A stretch of 64,000 nucleotides of DNA from Linum tenue (GCA_946122785.1 CAMGYJ010000004.1:55374679-55438678); one strand, 5' to 3'; shown: positions 32,458 to 43,602, counted from the first letter of the stretch. Made by a program: numbers and translations. The notes: generated by a model not told the origin, from the letters alone.

Positions 32458-34205
32458 TAGTCTTAAGTCTCCTTTTGCTAGAGGACAAAGGACTCAATCC
32501 TTTTAATTGATCCAGGCTTCTCCTTTTTTCCAATTCCTCCCTTCCCTGTTACGGGCCAAGTCTCTGTGTCCAAATAAATCCCCAGCCGCTCAAATTTCCG
32601 TCCCAACTCCCAACTAATGGAATAAAGCCCGCATCCCTCAGTTCCTCCTTCAGGCTTCATTTTGGGCCGGGGAAGTTTAATGGTGGAGAACATTGGGCTC
32701 TTTGGTGTATACTTGTACGACAGCGTTTCTTGGTTTGGCTCACTGCTGCATTTGACTCTTCTGAAATAACAAACTCATACCACTCGGTGGTAATGGTTTT
32801 ATAGACATCCCGGGGTTAGTGAGCCATAAAACTAGCTCAAATATATCTCAAATATATAATGAAATAATCACATTAAACACACAAATCAATATGTTTTCGA
32901 CAATTATCAATATCCGATAAACCCAATATAGTTAGTTATTTGCATGTTAGACCTAATCTAGGGTGAGGGAGTTACCCCAAGTACTTCTTCTCATGTATCG
33001 ATCTTTAGTTTAGGAATCACCGACTGCCCACCTACTAAGTAACAGGTTGACAAGATAACGACCGAGTCTAAGTAACCTAGAATACCGTGACCCTATGGAA
33101 TACGACCGAACCACTTTACTACATCTCTAGCGTGGTTATACTTGGCCCAGCTAGGAGTGACGAGAGAGTGTGCATCGACTTAGAAATTTAAAGCTCGATC
33201 ACAACAACAACGATCAAGCCTTGTGTGGGTTTCTTTGTGGATTTGGGTTGCTTGGCCCACATGAGAGCTTTATGATGAATTTTCTTCAACAGACTCCTTT
33301 TGGGCTTACACGGCGAATTCTTGTAGGGTTCAACTCAATTGGGCTTTGTTTGATATGTGATCTACTCCTTGGTCTTCTATCATTTATCCTTTTATTCCTC
33401 AAACTTTATTCCATGGTTTGATCCAAATCATCCTTGTATTTCACCTTGAAAAGCATAAATAATAATAAAAATGGCATAAAAGAGTATTAAATACAATCAA
33501 GGTATAAATAAATCTCATTAATCAAATAATTATGAAAGTCACATAAAATATAACAAAATCTATTAAAGATGCATTGATAGAAAGAAAAATGTATAAAATA
33601 TATGAGGTTGAAAATACTATAATTTGATTGTTATCAAACCACCAAAGGGTGGCTCAAATGTTGAGGAATAGGAATTGGCATGATGTACTCTAGAGCTCAA
33701 TTCTCATTATCTTCTTTTATGCAAAAACATTAAAAAATTAAGATTTATTTTTAATTGAGTCTCACAATGTAAGACTTAAAAGTTAACTTTCACCCAAAGA
33801 GAATAATGTATGAAAAATGTATATATAAAAACACTAATAGGCTTTTGTATATATTTTAATAAAAACATTATAGATTCGATTTCTTGAATAATTTTTCACA
33901 GAAAATATTTTGAATCATACTGATGCATGTTGATGTCGTCCCTTATTCTCAATGAATAAATTTTGACAATAATATTATTTACATTTGGAATAGAGAGCTA
34001 AGAAAATCATCAAAATTACTAGAAAGAGTTTTCCTAATAAATTACAAATGTGTCACAATTCTTTATTTTCTCAGTATATTACTTAAGCGACTAAACTATT
34101 TGACAAAGTATGAAAAAAAATGAATAGTTACATTTAAATCTTATCCGGTCAATGGGTCGGGCCCTAATTTAGTACAAAACTAATAATATCAACTCTGAAT
34201 AAATC
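32458..34205. other. Intergenic, LTR-like then AT-rich
   Basis: 32760-33420 has the look of a degraded gypsy LTR or leader (cf. TAGGGTGAGGGAGTTACCCC, ACCGACTGCCCACCTAC) but no partner. 33420-34200 is very AT-rich with no ORF of note. Confidence 0.35.
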
Positions 34206-34602
34206 GACTAAATAGGCATGTTTGGTCACCGAGTTTCAGTTTATCATTTTATTTCACATTTGCCACTATAAAATTTAATTGCATTAGTGGTTACTAACTT
34301 TACATTTTCGTCTCACCACTAATCATTCTTCGTTCAACTCCGTTAACTTTGATTTGGTGGTCAAATTTGTGGCTTGTCATTTAAATAAAAATAAACTTTG
34401 ATTATTTTTAATTTTCCATCATCAAAAGTATAAAAATACCCTGAACCCTTAATCAACTATTAACTAAGCAGTTGATGATTCGGCGGCTCGTGTACAAGGT
34501 GGTGGAGCCGACGACGAGACGCTCCGCCATGAGGCACTGACTTTTTTCGTGCGGTGATAGGAAGAAAATGCGCCCACCAACGACCAACCCAGTGAGGCCT
34601 GA

Positions 34603-34872
34603 AAAGCATAAATAATGTTAGTAATAAAACATAAGTAATAAAACATTTCAAATATTTATGTCTAAAAACAAATACAAACATAAAAATCCACCATTTGAGC
34701 TTGAAATTACAATATTTCGGTTTTTCGGTCGGAAATTCGGAAATTCGGTTCGGTTGAAAGAACCCTGATTTCCGAAATATCCATATTTGCCTTCCGAATT
34801 CCGAACCGAATAGCATTAATTCGGTTTCGGTTCGGTTCGGTTTGGGTTTACCGAACCGTTTGCCCACCCCTA
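34603..34872. mobile_element. hAT end fragment inside repeat Q
   Basis: Comparison with the uninterrupted Q copies (GGCCTGACGGTGGG) shows an insertion here. Its right end, reverse-complemented, TAGGGGTGGGCAAACGGTTC, is a typical hAT terminus, with many TTCGGTTCGG words inward. The left end is not a hAT terminus and no 8-bp duplication is left, so part was deleted. Confidence 0.65.
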
Positions 34873-34985
34873 CGGTGGGCCAGAAACAAACAAGAAGATT
34901 TTTGTTTTTTGTTTTTGTTTTTTATTTATGGAACCACAAATCCTAAACTCCAAGCAAAAGCCACTCACAACTTGTATTCTATTTC

Positions 34986-35158
34986 AGGCTCTGGGTCTTG
35001 GGCTTCATGTTTTGTATTTTTGATACATATGTAAGGGCTTTTCTTGTGGGCCTCTTTTCCCTTTTGGTTTCTACTGTATCTTTCCATGGGTTTTACCCTA
35101 AACTTTGTGCTCACTTCTGAAGTGCAATATAAGCAGCTTCTTGTCAAAAAAAAAAAAA
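34986..35158 (+). mobile_element. SINE-like or 5'-truncated LINE insertion
   Basis: A 160-bp sequence ending in a run of 13 A follows the target CTTGTATTCTATTTC (34971-34985), which is repeated exactly after the A-tail (35159-35173). The 15-bp duplication and poly(A) end are the marks of LINE-driven insertion. The other Q copies lack it. The tail ATATAAGCAGCTTCTTGTC resembles plant L1 3' ends. Confidence 0.85.
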
Positions 35159-35408
35159 CTTGTATTCTATTTCCGTTTTACTCTAAATAAATATTTTCCT
35201 TAGGTCTTTCTCTTTTGGTTCTTGGTAAGAGTTTCCTTGTCCTTTAGACTTGCACTTTTTTTTTTCCTGGTCAAATCCGACTTCAAGTTTGGCGAGCAGT
35301 CATTCCATCTCCACCAACCCCGTACTGCTTATCTGCGGCAAAATGCATCACTATCCACAAACCTGTATCCAGCACCACCAACAATTAGATAGCGAGATTT
35401 AGTTTTAC

Positions 35409-35680
35409 GGGGTTATTTGGATGGATCAATGATAAAACGAGATAGTTGTGCAATTGTCTTATTTTATAAAATAAGTGATTTGAAAAGAATCAATTTTAAT
35501 TACTTGCCTCCATAATAGGCAATTGTAATTGTCTCAAAACGAGTCAATTTGAAATGCTTCAGGTCCAACGGTTTCATCCAAACTTTATGCTGTCAAACGG
35601 GTCAATCTGGCCCAATTGTCTTAAAACGAAACAGTTGTGGCAGATTGATTCATTATAATTCATCATCCAAACAACTCCCT
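35409..35680. mobile_element. MITE with GGGG-TTATTTGGATG ends
   Basis: Left end GGGGTTATTTGGATGG and right end, reverse-complemented, AGGGAGTTGTTTGGATGATG. Inside, CAATTGTCTTA and AACGAGTCAATTTG-type words mirror each other. Tourist-like ends; the target duplication is unclear. Confidence 0.65.
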
Positions 35681-35728
35681 AAATACGTCTAATGTTAGAA
35701 AAATAATAGCAATACTTTTATTATTGTT

Positions 35729-35913
35729 TTACAATAATCCATTACGTGTTTTTCTTATTTTGAAAGTTTTATAGAATACATTTATCATCCAACTATCAAG
35801 GTTGTCATTCTCAATGTACCCTATCAAAAAATCATTGATAATTTCATCACTCATTTGATTCGGAACTATGTTCGTCGCGTAATTCATGGCATAAAATGCT
35901 CTTTCGTCACTCA
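35729..35913 (-). pseudogene. hAT transposase C-terminal remnant
   Basis: The minus-strand frame ERAFYAMNYATNIVPNQM, then SDEIINDFLIGYIENDNLDS and FYKTFKIRKTR, matches the pattern of the hAT C-terminal dimerisation region of the TTF-type/ZMYM1-like group. There the motif is ERSFSAM...LRN.M.DE..ND....YIE, ending in F..MK.RR. Only about 60 residues remain before the stop at 35729, and the upstream frame is low-complexity. This is the only transposase sequence I found for the hAT family in the window. Confidence 0.6.
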
Positions 35914-36671
35914 GACTGGTGTACTCCTGAAGTATACTCTCCCTCTCTTTCGTCTCTCTCTCTCTCTCTCTCTCTTCCGCCATGGCTCTGTTTCCTCCAT
36001 CTCCCTCCCTCATCTTCTTCTTATACTCTCCCTCTCTTCGCCGAAGTAAGGTCCAGGAGGTGCCCATCAACGCCATCGCCCCAACCCGTCATTGCCGAAT
36101 CACCACTTTCAGATCTCCAGTTCATCGCCCTATTCGATCAACAAGGCTGGTCGTCTTCTTCTTCACTGCTCAACCAGATGCAGGGAAGATTGACGATGGC
36201 GAGGAAGAATTAGGACCTTGTCATTGGCGAGGAGGGAGTTGACGAAAGCACTTTGCTTCACTTCCACCATTGATCGGAGAGGGGAGTGAATCGGCAAGGA
36301 GATTGGAGAGGGGAGTGGAATCACCCTTTTTCGTTTCTCGTTGCTTAGTGAGAGGGGAGAGGGGAGTTGAATCGGCAAGGAGAAAAGAATCGGGAGCAGA
36401 GCCGGCGACCACTAGCCCCACCGCGATCCCCGCCTTCTTCCCACTGCTCATCCTGGACGAATCTCCGATCTCGTTGTCCTCCGTCGCCATCGCGTTGCCA
36501 CTCTTGTTCCTGTTCACCACTTCCGCTGGAGCAGGCGCCAGGGTGTTTTCATCTGATGGAGTCGGAGCCCCGGGCAAGGAATTGGTCGCGAATCTGAATC
36601 CGGCAGTGGGGGCTGTAGCAGGGAGATCGAGGGGAAATCCCCGGCGGCGGAAGTAGGGTATAGAGGAAGAA

Positions 36672-36672
<1 letters not shown>

Positions 36673-36702
<30 letters not shown>

Positions 36703-36711
36703 AAGAAGAAG
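36673..36711. repeat. (GAA)n microsatellite
   Basis: About 13 AAG/GAA units. Confidence 0.9.
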
Positions 36712-36992
36712 GGTGGATGGGTCACGGGTTTGATTCGGTTCGGGTATCTTATGTGTCTGGGTTATAATAAAGTGACAGATGGATTTAAAAAAAAAATTGG
36801 GTGACTAGGCATCTCTGTTAGCCACGTCAGCAGTTAACTGACGGCACTAACAGAGTCTGACGGAGGTTAACGGAGAGTGACCGAACTTGAAATGTTCAAC
36901 TAATTTAAGTGACTACGAATGGAATAAACGAATTCGAGTGACCAAACGTGAAATTTTGTAGCAATTCGAGTGACCAAACTTGCAATTTAGCC

Positions 36993-37119
36993 TTAATATA
37001 TCTAAGTACATTTCACAAGCGTGCACATATAGCTTACGTTAGCCGCACCAATTCATGGTCTAAATAACAAAACTCAACGAACGTATGGTAATGTAAGGTA
37101 ATTCGTGAATATTATTGTT
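36993..37119. mobile_element. MITE family B-like fragment
   Basis: Contains TAGCTTACGTTAGCC, TTCATGGTCTAAATAACAAAA and CTCAACGAACGTATGG, which echo the ends of MITE family B. Boundaries uncertain. Confidence 0.4.
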
Positions 37120-37485
37120 TGGGTTAGAGAATGGGTGCACTAACTTTTTAGGGTGCATTTAATACACTCACCTTATAATCCTTATTATAAGTAGGCGATT
37201 CACGTAAAAACAATGTCAATCGTCACTTGTGATGTGATGTACAAGAAACACATGAATTTGTACAAAAATCGTTGAAGATTTACTTTTATTTAAAGATTTT
37301 AGAATTTAGGGTTAGGGGTTAGGGTTAGTGTCCAAAATTGAAGGTTTAGGGGTTGGATAATGGATTGGTTAGTTGTGATCATATGTTATATCATCATATC
37401 ATACTAAAGCTACCAATAAATCCAAAATTAGAATGCTACTTTTAGAGTTGAGTGCATTGTATGCACTCATTTTTGTGAGTGCAAC
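37120..37485. mobile_element. MITE-like family C, second copy
   Basis: Inverted relative to 14162-14465. Shares TAGGGTTAGGGGTTAGGGTTAG (37310-37331), ATCATATGTTATATCATCAT and GTGCATTGTATGCAC with its ends GAGTGCA/GGTGCA. Non-coding. Confidence 0.55.
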
Positions 37486-37664
37486 AAAAATTGGATATAT
37501 TTGAACTGCAAGCGTATAACATACATGTACGCTAACCCTTTATTAAAAAAAAAAAGTATGTAACCTTTGTTATATACATTAATTGATTCTCTTTTTATTA
37601 GAACTCTTATTAAGTTAATATGACTCCACGAGAATAATGAGACAGCATGTATAGATATATTATA

Positions 37665-37669
<5 letters not shown>

Positions 37670-37721
<52 letters not shown>
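37670..37721. repeat. (TA)n microsatellite
   Basis: About 25 TA units. The Ile-Tyr frames on the minus strand come from this repeat. Confidence 0.95.
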
Positions 37722-37723
<2 letters not shown>

Positions 37724-37740
37724 CTTTGCCATATATATTA

Positions 37741-39043
37741 GGCAAAATACACTTGTATAGCCATAACTTTCACGTTTGTGACAAATATAGCCATAACTAT
37801 CCGAAAACACAAAATAGCCAATTCCGTCCAATTTGTTAACGGCGTCAGTTGACTGTATGACTTGGACTAATAGAAGAAACTGAGTAGGCGATTGATTTAC
37901 CCACAAACCGACGTGGATTTAAAGAAAACAAATGATAAAAAATAAAAATTAATTAATTACATTTTTTATTTCTCTCTCTCTCTCTCCTCTCTTCTTTCCT
38001 CTTCGTCACGAACGATGTTTCCCTCTCTTCTCAATTGCTCTTCCATTTTCCGTCAGATCGCAAAATCATCTGATCTGTGTTGGTGAGGAAGTCCGCTTCG
38101 ATTGTTGGAAGGGATGGAAGCGGGCTTAATTTTCAGCAGCGCATATGGGGAAATTGATGGACATTGGGGATCTGGGTTGGTGACAAAACGATGGAGGAGG
38201 CGCAGCAGATCTGATGATGGGCTGGGGAAGATGGGTTGGGGATGCAGCATCGAGAGTTGCAGCTACGACGTGGTCGGGCACTTTTTAGTGATCTCGAATT
38301 GAGCTCTTCTTTGAGTTCAAGGATTTCTCCCTTCTTCGTCGTTGTATCTGAAATTTGTGAAGAACTGAAGTTTTGAACACCTTTCATCTTTGTCTCCCCG
38401 TAATCGCGACGCTAGGAGGGGAATTCCCCCGTTGCCGTCAACACCAAATCACAGTAATCGCTCCTTGCAGGGGAAAGGCGCGGACGAGCTTGAGAGCATG
38501 GGTCTGGGAGGTGCGGCTGTGGCGGACCTTGTAGACGATGCCGCTGTTGTCGTGGTTGAGGACGGAAAGCTTGTCGAGGTCGGAGGAGAGAAGGAGGAGG
38601 AGGTCGTAGAGGTGGTGTGGGCGGAGGGAGGGGGACCGGGAAGCAAGGGCGGTGGTCGGCGGAGGTTGAGATAGCAGCGTTCGCGGTCGGCGGCCATTCA
38701 GGGGAAGAGAAAGATGCTTCCTTCTCATTTTCAGTTTTCAAATTTTTTTGTGTAAGGATAAGTTATTTAGTTTATTAAATTATTTATTTTTAAATTAAAA
38801 TATGACATGGCACCTATGTGGCAAGTGTAGTTGATCTGTTGATGACGTGTGCGATGATTTGGCATCCTAGTCAACCTAACATTAATCTAACTGACGGAGT
38901 TTCTAACACCGTTAAAGTTTCTAACGGAAATGGCTAGATTTGTCACACGACCATCCAATTTCTTGGCTATTTTGTGTTTTCCGATAATTATGGCTATATT
39001 TGTCATAAACGTGAAAGTTATGGCTATACAAGTGTATTTTGCC
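37741..39043. mobile_element. Pack-MULE 2 (1303 bp) with MAPKK piece
   Basis: Terminal inverted repeats of about 80 bp (37741-37822 and 38962-39043) are almost identical: GGCAAAATACACTTGTATAG at each end, then CATAACTTTCACGTTT and ACACAAAATAGCCA. An exact 9-bp duplication TATATATTA flanks it (37732-37740, 39044-39052). The core is GC-rich and contains a MAP kinase kinase fragment on the minus strand. No transposase. Confidence 0.92.
38478..38697 (-). pseudogene. Captured group D MAP kinase kinase 5' fragment
   Basis: On the minus strand an ATG at 38697 opens MAADRERCYLNLRRPPPLLP, like the N-terminus of plant group D MAPKKs (MKK7/8/9/10). After a frameshift, SDLDKLSVLNHDNSGIVYKV and RHSRTSQTHALKLVR (38480-38584) follow the start of the kinase domain. 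The glycine-rich loop is damaged (LNHDNSGIVY where the family has LGHGNGG-VY), while the ATP-binding Lys of ALK is kept. Homology stops just after it. The fragment cannot be a kinase. The parent gene is not in this window. Confidence 0.8.
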
Positions 39044-39099
39044 TATATATTAATCGATTCTCTTTCTCTCTAAATATATTATGGTATCTTATTATTCTT

Positions 39100-39330
39100 C
39101 TGGAGTCATATATTCCTTTTTTATATCTTTCTTGTGGAGTCATATATTAACTTAATTGATTGACAAAAAGAAAGATAATCCATTCATAAAATTCAGGCAT
39201 TATTCATGATCGGGTTTTTTGTTTAGTGCTAGAAAAGCAAACTCTTAGTATATTTGATTTGTCTGCCTCGGGTTCCAATACATAGCATCTGGTAGCAAAG
39301 AATATTAGGTTCTCGGGCAAATAGTTTATT
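39100..39330 (+). repeat. Repeat Q tail-like fragment
   Basis: Matches 62185-62395: TTCTTGTGGAGTCATAT, ACTCTTAGTATATTTGATTTGTCTGCC, and ATACATAGCATCTG then AAAGAAT-TTAG. It may be the continuation of Q copy 0, separated by 3.7 kb of later insertions. Confidence 0.6.
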
Positions 39331-40019
39331 TTAGTATTTTCCTTTATAATATGCTTTCTTATTATATATTTGGTTAGTAACTTAAAATGGTCTGAATTTT
39401 ATACTAAATAATTAATTGGGCCAATCTGTTATAAATATCTATCCTACCATAAATTAACACGTACCCACAAAGATTAATTTTGCCCAACTCAAGAGTTGAT
39501 CTTGAAGTAGTACGATGAACATTAAACATTGCTGACTAACGATCACCGAGTCATATCACTCCCATATCAGCATAAAGAAACATAAAAATTCTCTAATTTT
39601 GAATTATTAAAATTTAAATTTTAAAAAATAAGAAAAGAACACATCTCTTTCAATACCCCAAAAATTCCCTTCCCCGACAAATCCTTCTCTCGTTGGAATT
39701 TCCTCTGTCGTGGGCAACGTTCCAAACCTACTAAGCAGTGCTGCTCCTAATCCCTATCTCGATCAATCTTCAATCCCTCTCCCGGCCACCCTCTCTTCCT
39801 CTCCTACGTCTTCTCGTGGTTGTGATGTTAAGGTCAGAATAAAAATCAACTCCCTTTTGCCCCCAATTCCACCAGGCATTCACAAAACCTCTTATGTCAA
39901 TCCTGTAACGGATAAAATCCTCTCACCAACACCATCATCTCCGCAGGACCCATTGACCTTGTCTTTCACCAGGTGATTGTTCAATTGGCTCCGTCATCCC
40001 TATCATGCCTTTCGCCCGC
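39331..40019. other. Intergenic
   Basis: AT-rich to 39650. A plus-strand frame of 88 residues at 39710-39976 is Ser/Pro-rich and unrecognised. Confidence 0.35.
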
Positions 40020-41590
40020 GTCACCTGCTGTAGTAAACAATTGATAAATCCTAGGAATCCTAGGGTCGTAGTATTCCACGAATTCTTTTGATGGTAACTA
40101 CTCCAACCTAACGAACTTGTATTTGAATGAGGATGCTAAGGCAAGTAAAGATGACAGGTTGAGGTGCCCTTTAGTCAAGATCCTAATCTACTAATGCAAG
40201 AAAGAAACAAACAATGCAAATCAAGAAAACAAGTAAAAGGATTGTTTAGGTAGTGATATGTAGATGATCATGCATATTAACTCAACGATGAGATTCTTCT
40301 ATGTATCATCTATTATGATGCCTTATCCCTTCCACTAAGGTCATCCTACTCGAGCTTTTGTCACATGCAATAGGAATTTGACTAGCTAATGGATGTTTTC
40401 ACTTTATGACATCACCTAATTAGTGAAGAACAAGGAAGTTAGGATAGCATATGGTTAAGTGTGGGCCTCTTGAGCCATAACTCATAGTCTATAGCATCGA
40501 TGATCTAACAATCAAGCATTGATCTTATACGATGCATGGATGGGTAGCTACTCCTCCCACACATGCATAGGGCGATGGGATATCACAAGAGGGTAATTTT
40601 TTTAACAATCTCAGTGATATTAAGCACAATGACTATAGATAGTAGCATACAATAGAATCATAAACATTGACTAACTAAAGCATAAAAAATCATAAGCAAT
40701 ATATGAGACAAGCATAAATTGACTTAACCATTGATGGTATAGATCATTGAGCACAATAGGCATCTTTGGAAATCATAAAAAGTAATACATAAAGCATCAT
40801 AGAGTCACATCCCTAAACAATTTCGACTGGCAACACAATTAAGAGTAGGAAGACATCACCAATAACGACTAACATCAATGGTGAATCATCCTCACTGTAC
40901 TCCAACAGAGCTTCACCTCCTCTCTCTATGGATTGCTACTCGTGCCCCTCGGGCAGAGTGCTGGTAAAAGGTTGTGTATGTAAAGCTCTACTTAGCCTCC
41001 CATTTCTACTAGTTACAGAATGGGGTTTTCTTGTATTTTTCCTCTGAAAGTAGCCAAAACCTTCTTGTACGACTTCAACCGGACTCCATAGAAATAGTGG
41101 ATGAAGTAAGCTGTTCACGAAGTTTCTGGAGCTTGGACTTGAGTGTTGGGTACCGCCACTGGGCCACCACATATCTTCATCTATGAATGAGTTTCTTGGC
41201 ACAATAGAAACCTCTCCTTCAAATTTGGATGTGTTTCGACTTGTAGAACTCCGGTTGGACATCAGTCAAAGTTTCTCTACTTCACTACCAAATAAGCTTG
41301 TTTTGGCATAAAGTGAGCATCCAATGTTCAAATTCATATCTGTTTAAGCCCATGAGCTTGAATTCTCATCCTCTTTCTGATCCATTGGGTCCCTTATTGA
41401 TCCATATTCTTTTTGAGTGCATTATTACATTGAAAAGTACAAAACAACACCTAAAAAGTAATAAAATAGTACAAAAGCACACTCAAGGTCTATTTTAAAC
41501 TCATAAATTCATTAATTACAAATTCCAAATGAAATATAATAAAATCTAAAATTTATCAAATATAAGACTGATAAATACTACAAATTGAGT
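40020..41590 (-). mobile_element. Gypsy-type LTR-like segment (possible solo LTR)
   Basis: Non-coding; read on the minus strand it has the style of large gypsy LTRs, with TTGTATGCTACTAT, GTGATATCCCATCGCCC, and an ending like ACGACCCTAGGATTCCTAGG and TTGTTTACTACAGCAGGTGA. Part of it (40570-40720) is similar in reverse to 50560-50770. No internal coding part is adjacent, so a solo LTR is the simplest view. Confidence 0.5.
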
Positions 41591-42680
41591 GTCACAATCA
41601 CAAACTCTCTCTCATCTTATCTTCACAATCCAAGATCTGGGTTCCGTTTCTCGACTCTCAAAGCTCCCAATTTCTCATGTCAATGGTGAAAAACATCACT
41701 TGGTCAGAAGTCTCAAGGGTTTCTTCAAGCAGTCAAAATTCTCCGCTTTAGAATGAGAGTTGCTGTGTGAAAGAGGCATTATTTGATACTTGAGAAGAGG
41801 TATCTTTCATCTCCGATTGGGCTTCCCATTCCAATGGTAACAATTTTTCCTCGTTCGAGATTCTGGCTTGGAGAGGATAGAAGGTTAGGAGTGGATGACG
41901 TGATTCTGGATTGTGATCCAAAACCTTATATTTTGATGTTCAAAGAAGAAACCAAGGCAAGGGAAGAAGAAGCTGGAAATTTGGCTAAAGTCTCGGAAAC
42001 GGGTCGTGGTACCTATTTTGGAGGCTTACTCGTTTTGTTCGGGAGACATCCGAGGAAAGGTAGGAGTTGGAGATAAAAGTAGAAGTATTTCTAAGCATTG
42101 TGATGGCATTGGATCATCGATTTGGAGCTTCCTGGACACCAAACAAGTAGCCTGAAGATCGTATGGTGACCAGTCAAAATCTACGGTCAAGGAGCCAATT
42201 CCACGACCATGGGATAGAAGGATAGACAGTGGATTTTGGCAAGGGAAGTTCCACGGTTAGAGACCGAAATCCATGATCGGGGAATTCAAGGGTAGACCGT
42301 GGATTTGCAACTGACGAGTTAAAATTACCTTTTTGGTTTAGCATTATGTTTCATTTCGGGTTTTTGGTTATTTTATTTACCCTGGCCTATATAAAAGGTT
42401 TGAGACAAGAATTTTTTGTAGACTTTGATGAATATTGATATTTTCTTTGTTCTTTGAGCTTTAGAATTTTCTCCTTTCTATCAATCAAACTTTTTTCTTG
42501 ATTATTGTCGAGCTTCTACCCTATATTGATAGAGCCTTCTCCCATCTGGTGTGGAGATTGCACTTTCAATTCCATCCTCTCCCAAACAAACAAAAAGACC
42601 CTAAAAATCTGATTATGTGTTCGTTCTTGAAGATGCGATACTTTGATAGTTATGGGCTCCGGTTCCGTGCTCGTATCAAG
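41591..42680 (+). mobile_element. Gypsy 5' LTR (3' part defined)
   Basis: The segment 42454-42679 is repeated with divergence at 43592-43823 and ends in GTGCTCGTATCA just before a primer-binding site, so it is the end of an LTR. A TATA box (TATATAAAA, 42388-42396) lies about 60 bp ahead of the shared part. The LTR's start is unknown because the second copy is incomplete; a plus-strand frame at 41783-42076 is unrecognised. Confidence 0.65.
42388..42396 (+). promoter_or_regulatory. TATA box of gypsy LTR
   Basis: TATATAAAA in the context GGCCTATATAAAAGG, upstream of the LTR end and primer-binding site. Confidence 0.55.
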
Positions 42681-42692
42681 TGGTATCGGAGC
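42681..42692 (+). other. Primer-binding site of gypsy element
   Basis: TGGTATCGGAGC, one base from TGGTATCAGAGC (initiator Met tRNA), directly after the LTR end. Confidence 0.75.
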
Positions 42693-43602
42693 TCGGTTCA
42701 ACACAATGGCGAGATCAAAAGGCGAGAGGACTTGTTGCTTCTCGTACGAGATCGAAAAATTGGATAGCAAACCACGTTGCAGAAGAGGATACATTGTCAG
42801 AAGAAGAAGCCATAATCGAAGAACCAACAATGGCAGAGTATCAGGTTAATACTTCAGAATTGTTGCAGACTATCATGGCACAATTGAATGCGACCTTCCA
42901 AGTTCAATTCGATCAGCTGAACAAGTAGTTTGATGCTATTTTCCTGCTAGCAGCAGGAATCCATCTAATTCTTGGGGAGAATCGACAACAAGGCATTCCA
43001 ATTGGAACCGACCAAGCCCTAGATGCGAGGATTTGCAACTTGGAGCAGAGGTTGATCACAACAGAGCCCGATTGAGCGCGTTAAGAACACAAGTATAGTG
43101 ATTACGGTGGAAGATCACCAGAGGCAAGACACGAAGGTACCATAGCTGAAATACGAGGGATCAAATTTTCAGTTCCTTCGCTTCAAGGATCTCTTAATGC
43201 TTCTACATACCTGGATTGGGAGAGGAAGATCATCATATTCTTCCAATGTGGCAACTATATCGAGCAACAAAAGGTTTTCCTAGCTACATATGAACTCACT
43301 GATTATGCAATCATATGATGGGAGAAGGTAAAACTCAAGAGAAGAAGGAATATGCAGTCGAATGTGACAAGTTGGTTGAATTGAGAGGGCTTATGAGAGA
43401 GAGGTTCTTTCCAGGGTACTATCAAAGAGAACTCTTTGATTTCTTATAGGGAATTCGCCAAGGAACACGATATATTGAAGAATATTTCCGAGAGCTTGAA
43501 CTGCTCTTGATGAGGGCAGATGTGAGGAAAGATAAGGTAGCTACAATTTTGCGTTTCCTACATGGCCTTGATAGAGAGATTAGGCACAAAGTTGAGCTTT
43601 AG
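42693..43602 (+). pseudogene. Gypsy Gag remnant, chromovirus-like
   Basis: Pieces in several frames. 42680-42928 carries RGLVASRTRSKNW and an acidic stretch with FQVQFDQLNK. 43145-43605 carries the capsid domain (NASTYLDWERKIIIFFQCGN, ELTDYAI, MRERFFPGYYQRELFDFL, YIEEYFRELELLLMRADVRK and FLHGLDREIRHKVEL). This is the Retrotrans_gag pattern of Ty3/gypsy chromoviruses. Stops and shifts are frequent. Gag runs straight into LTR sequence, so all of Pol is gone. Confidence 0.75.

Larger units (their letters stand above)
34571..35390 (+). repeat. Repeat Q, copy 0 (interrupted)
   Basis: Matches 57462-57830 and 61596-61980: GCGCCCACCA, GAGGCCTGA, CGGTGGGCCAG, GGAACCACAAA-TCCTAAACT, ATCCACAA-CCTG-ATCCAG. 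It is interrupted by a hAT fragment (34603-34872) and a retroposon (34986-35158). The rest of Q may resume at about 39100. Confidence 0.7.
34206..36992. mobile_element. Candidate old Mutator-like element
   Basis: Left end at about 34206 (CTAAATAGGCATGTTTGGTCAC) and the reverse complement of the right end (GGCTAAATTGCAAGTTTGGTCAC, 36992) resemble one another and a third end at 63939 (GGCTAAATTACACATTTGGTCAC). Inside lie repeat Q, a SINE-like insertion, a MITE, a hAT transposase tail and a GC-rich block (35930-36660). I find no clear 9-bp duplication, so the pairing is tentative. Confidence 0.4.

Noticed and set aside
37467..37906. Two minus-strand frames with long Ile-Tyr runs
   Set aside because: They are translations of the (TA)n microsatellite.
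38390..38674. Plus-strand 94-residue frame rich in Glu, Val and Gly
   Set aside because: It is the reverse of the captured MAPKK fragment, which has recognisable homology on the minus strand.
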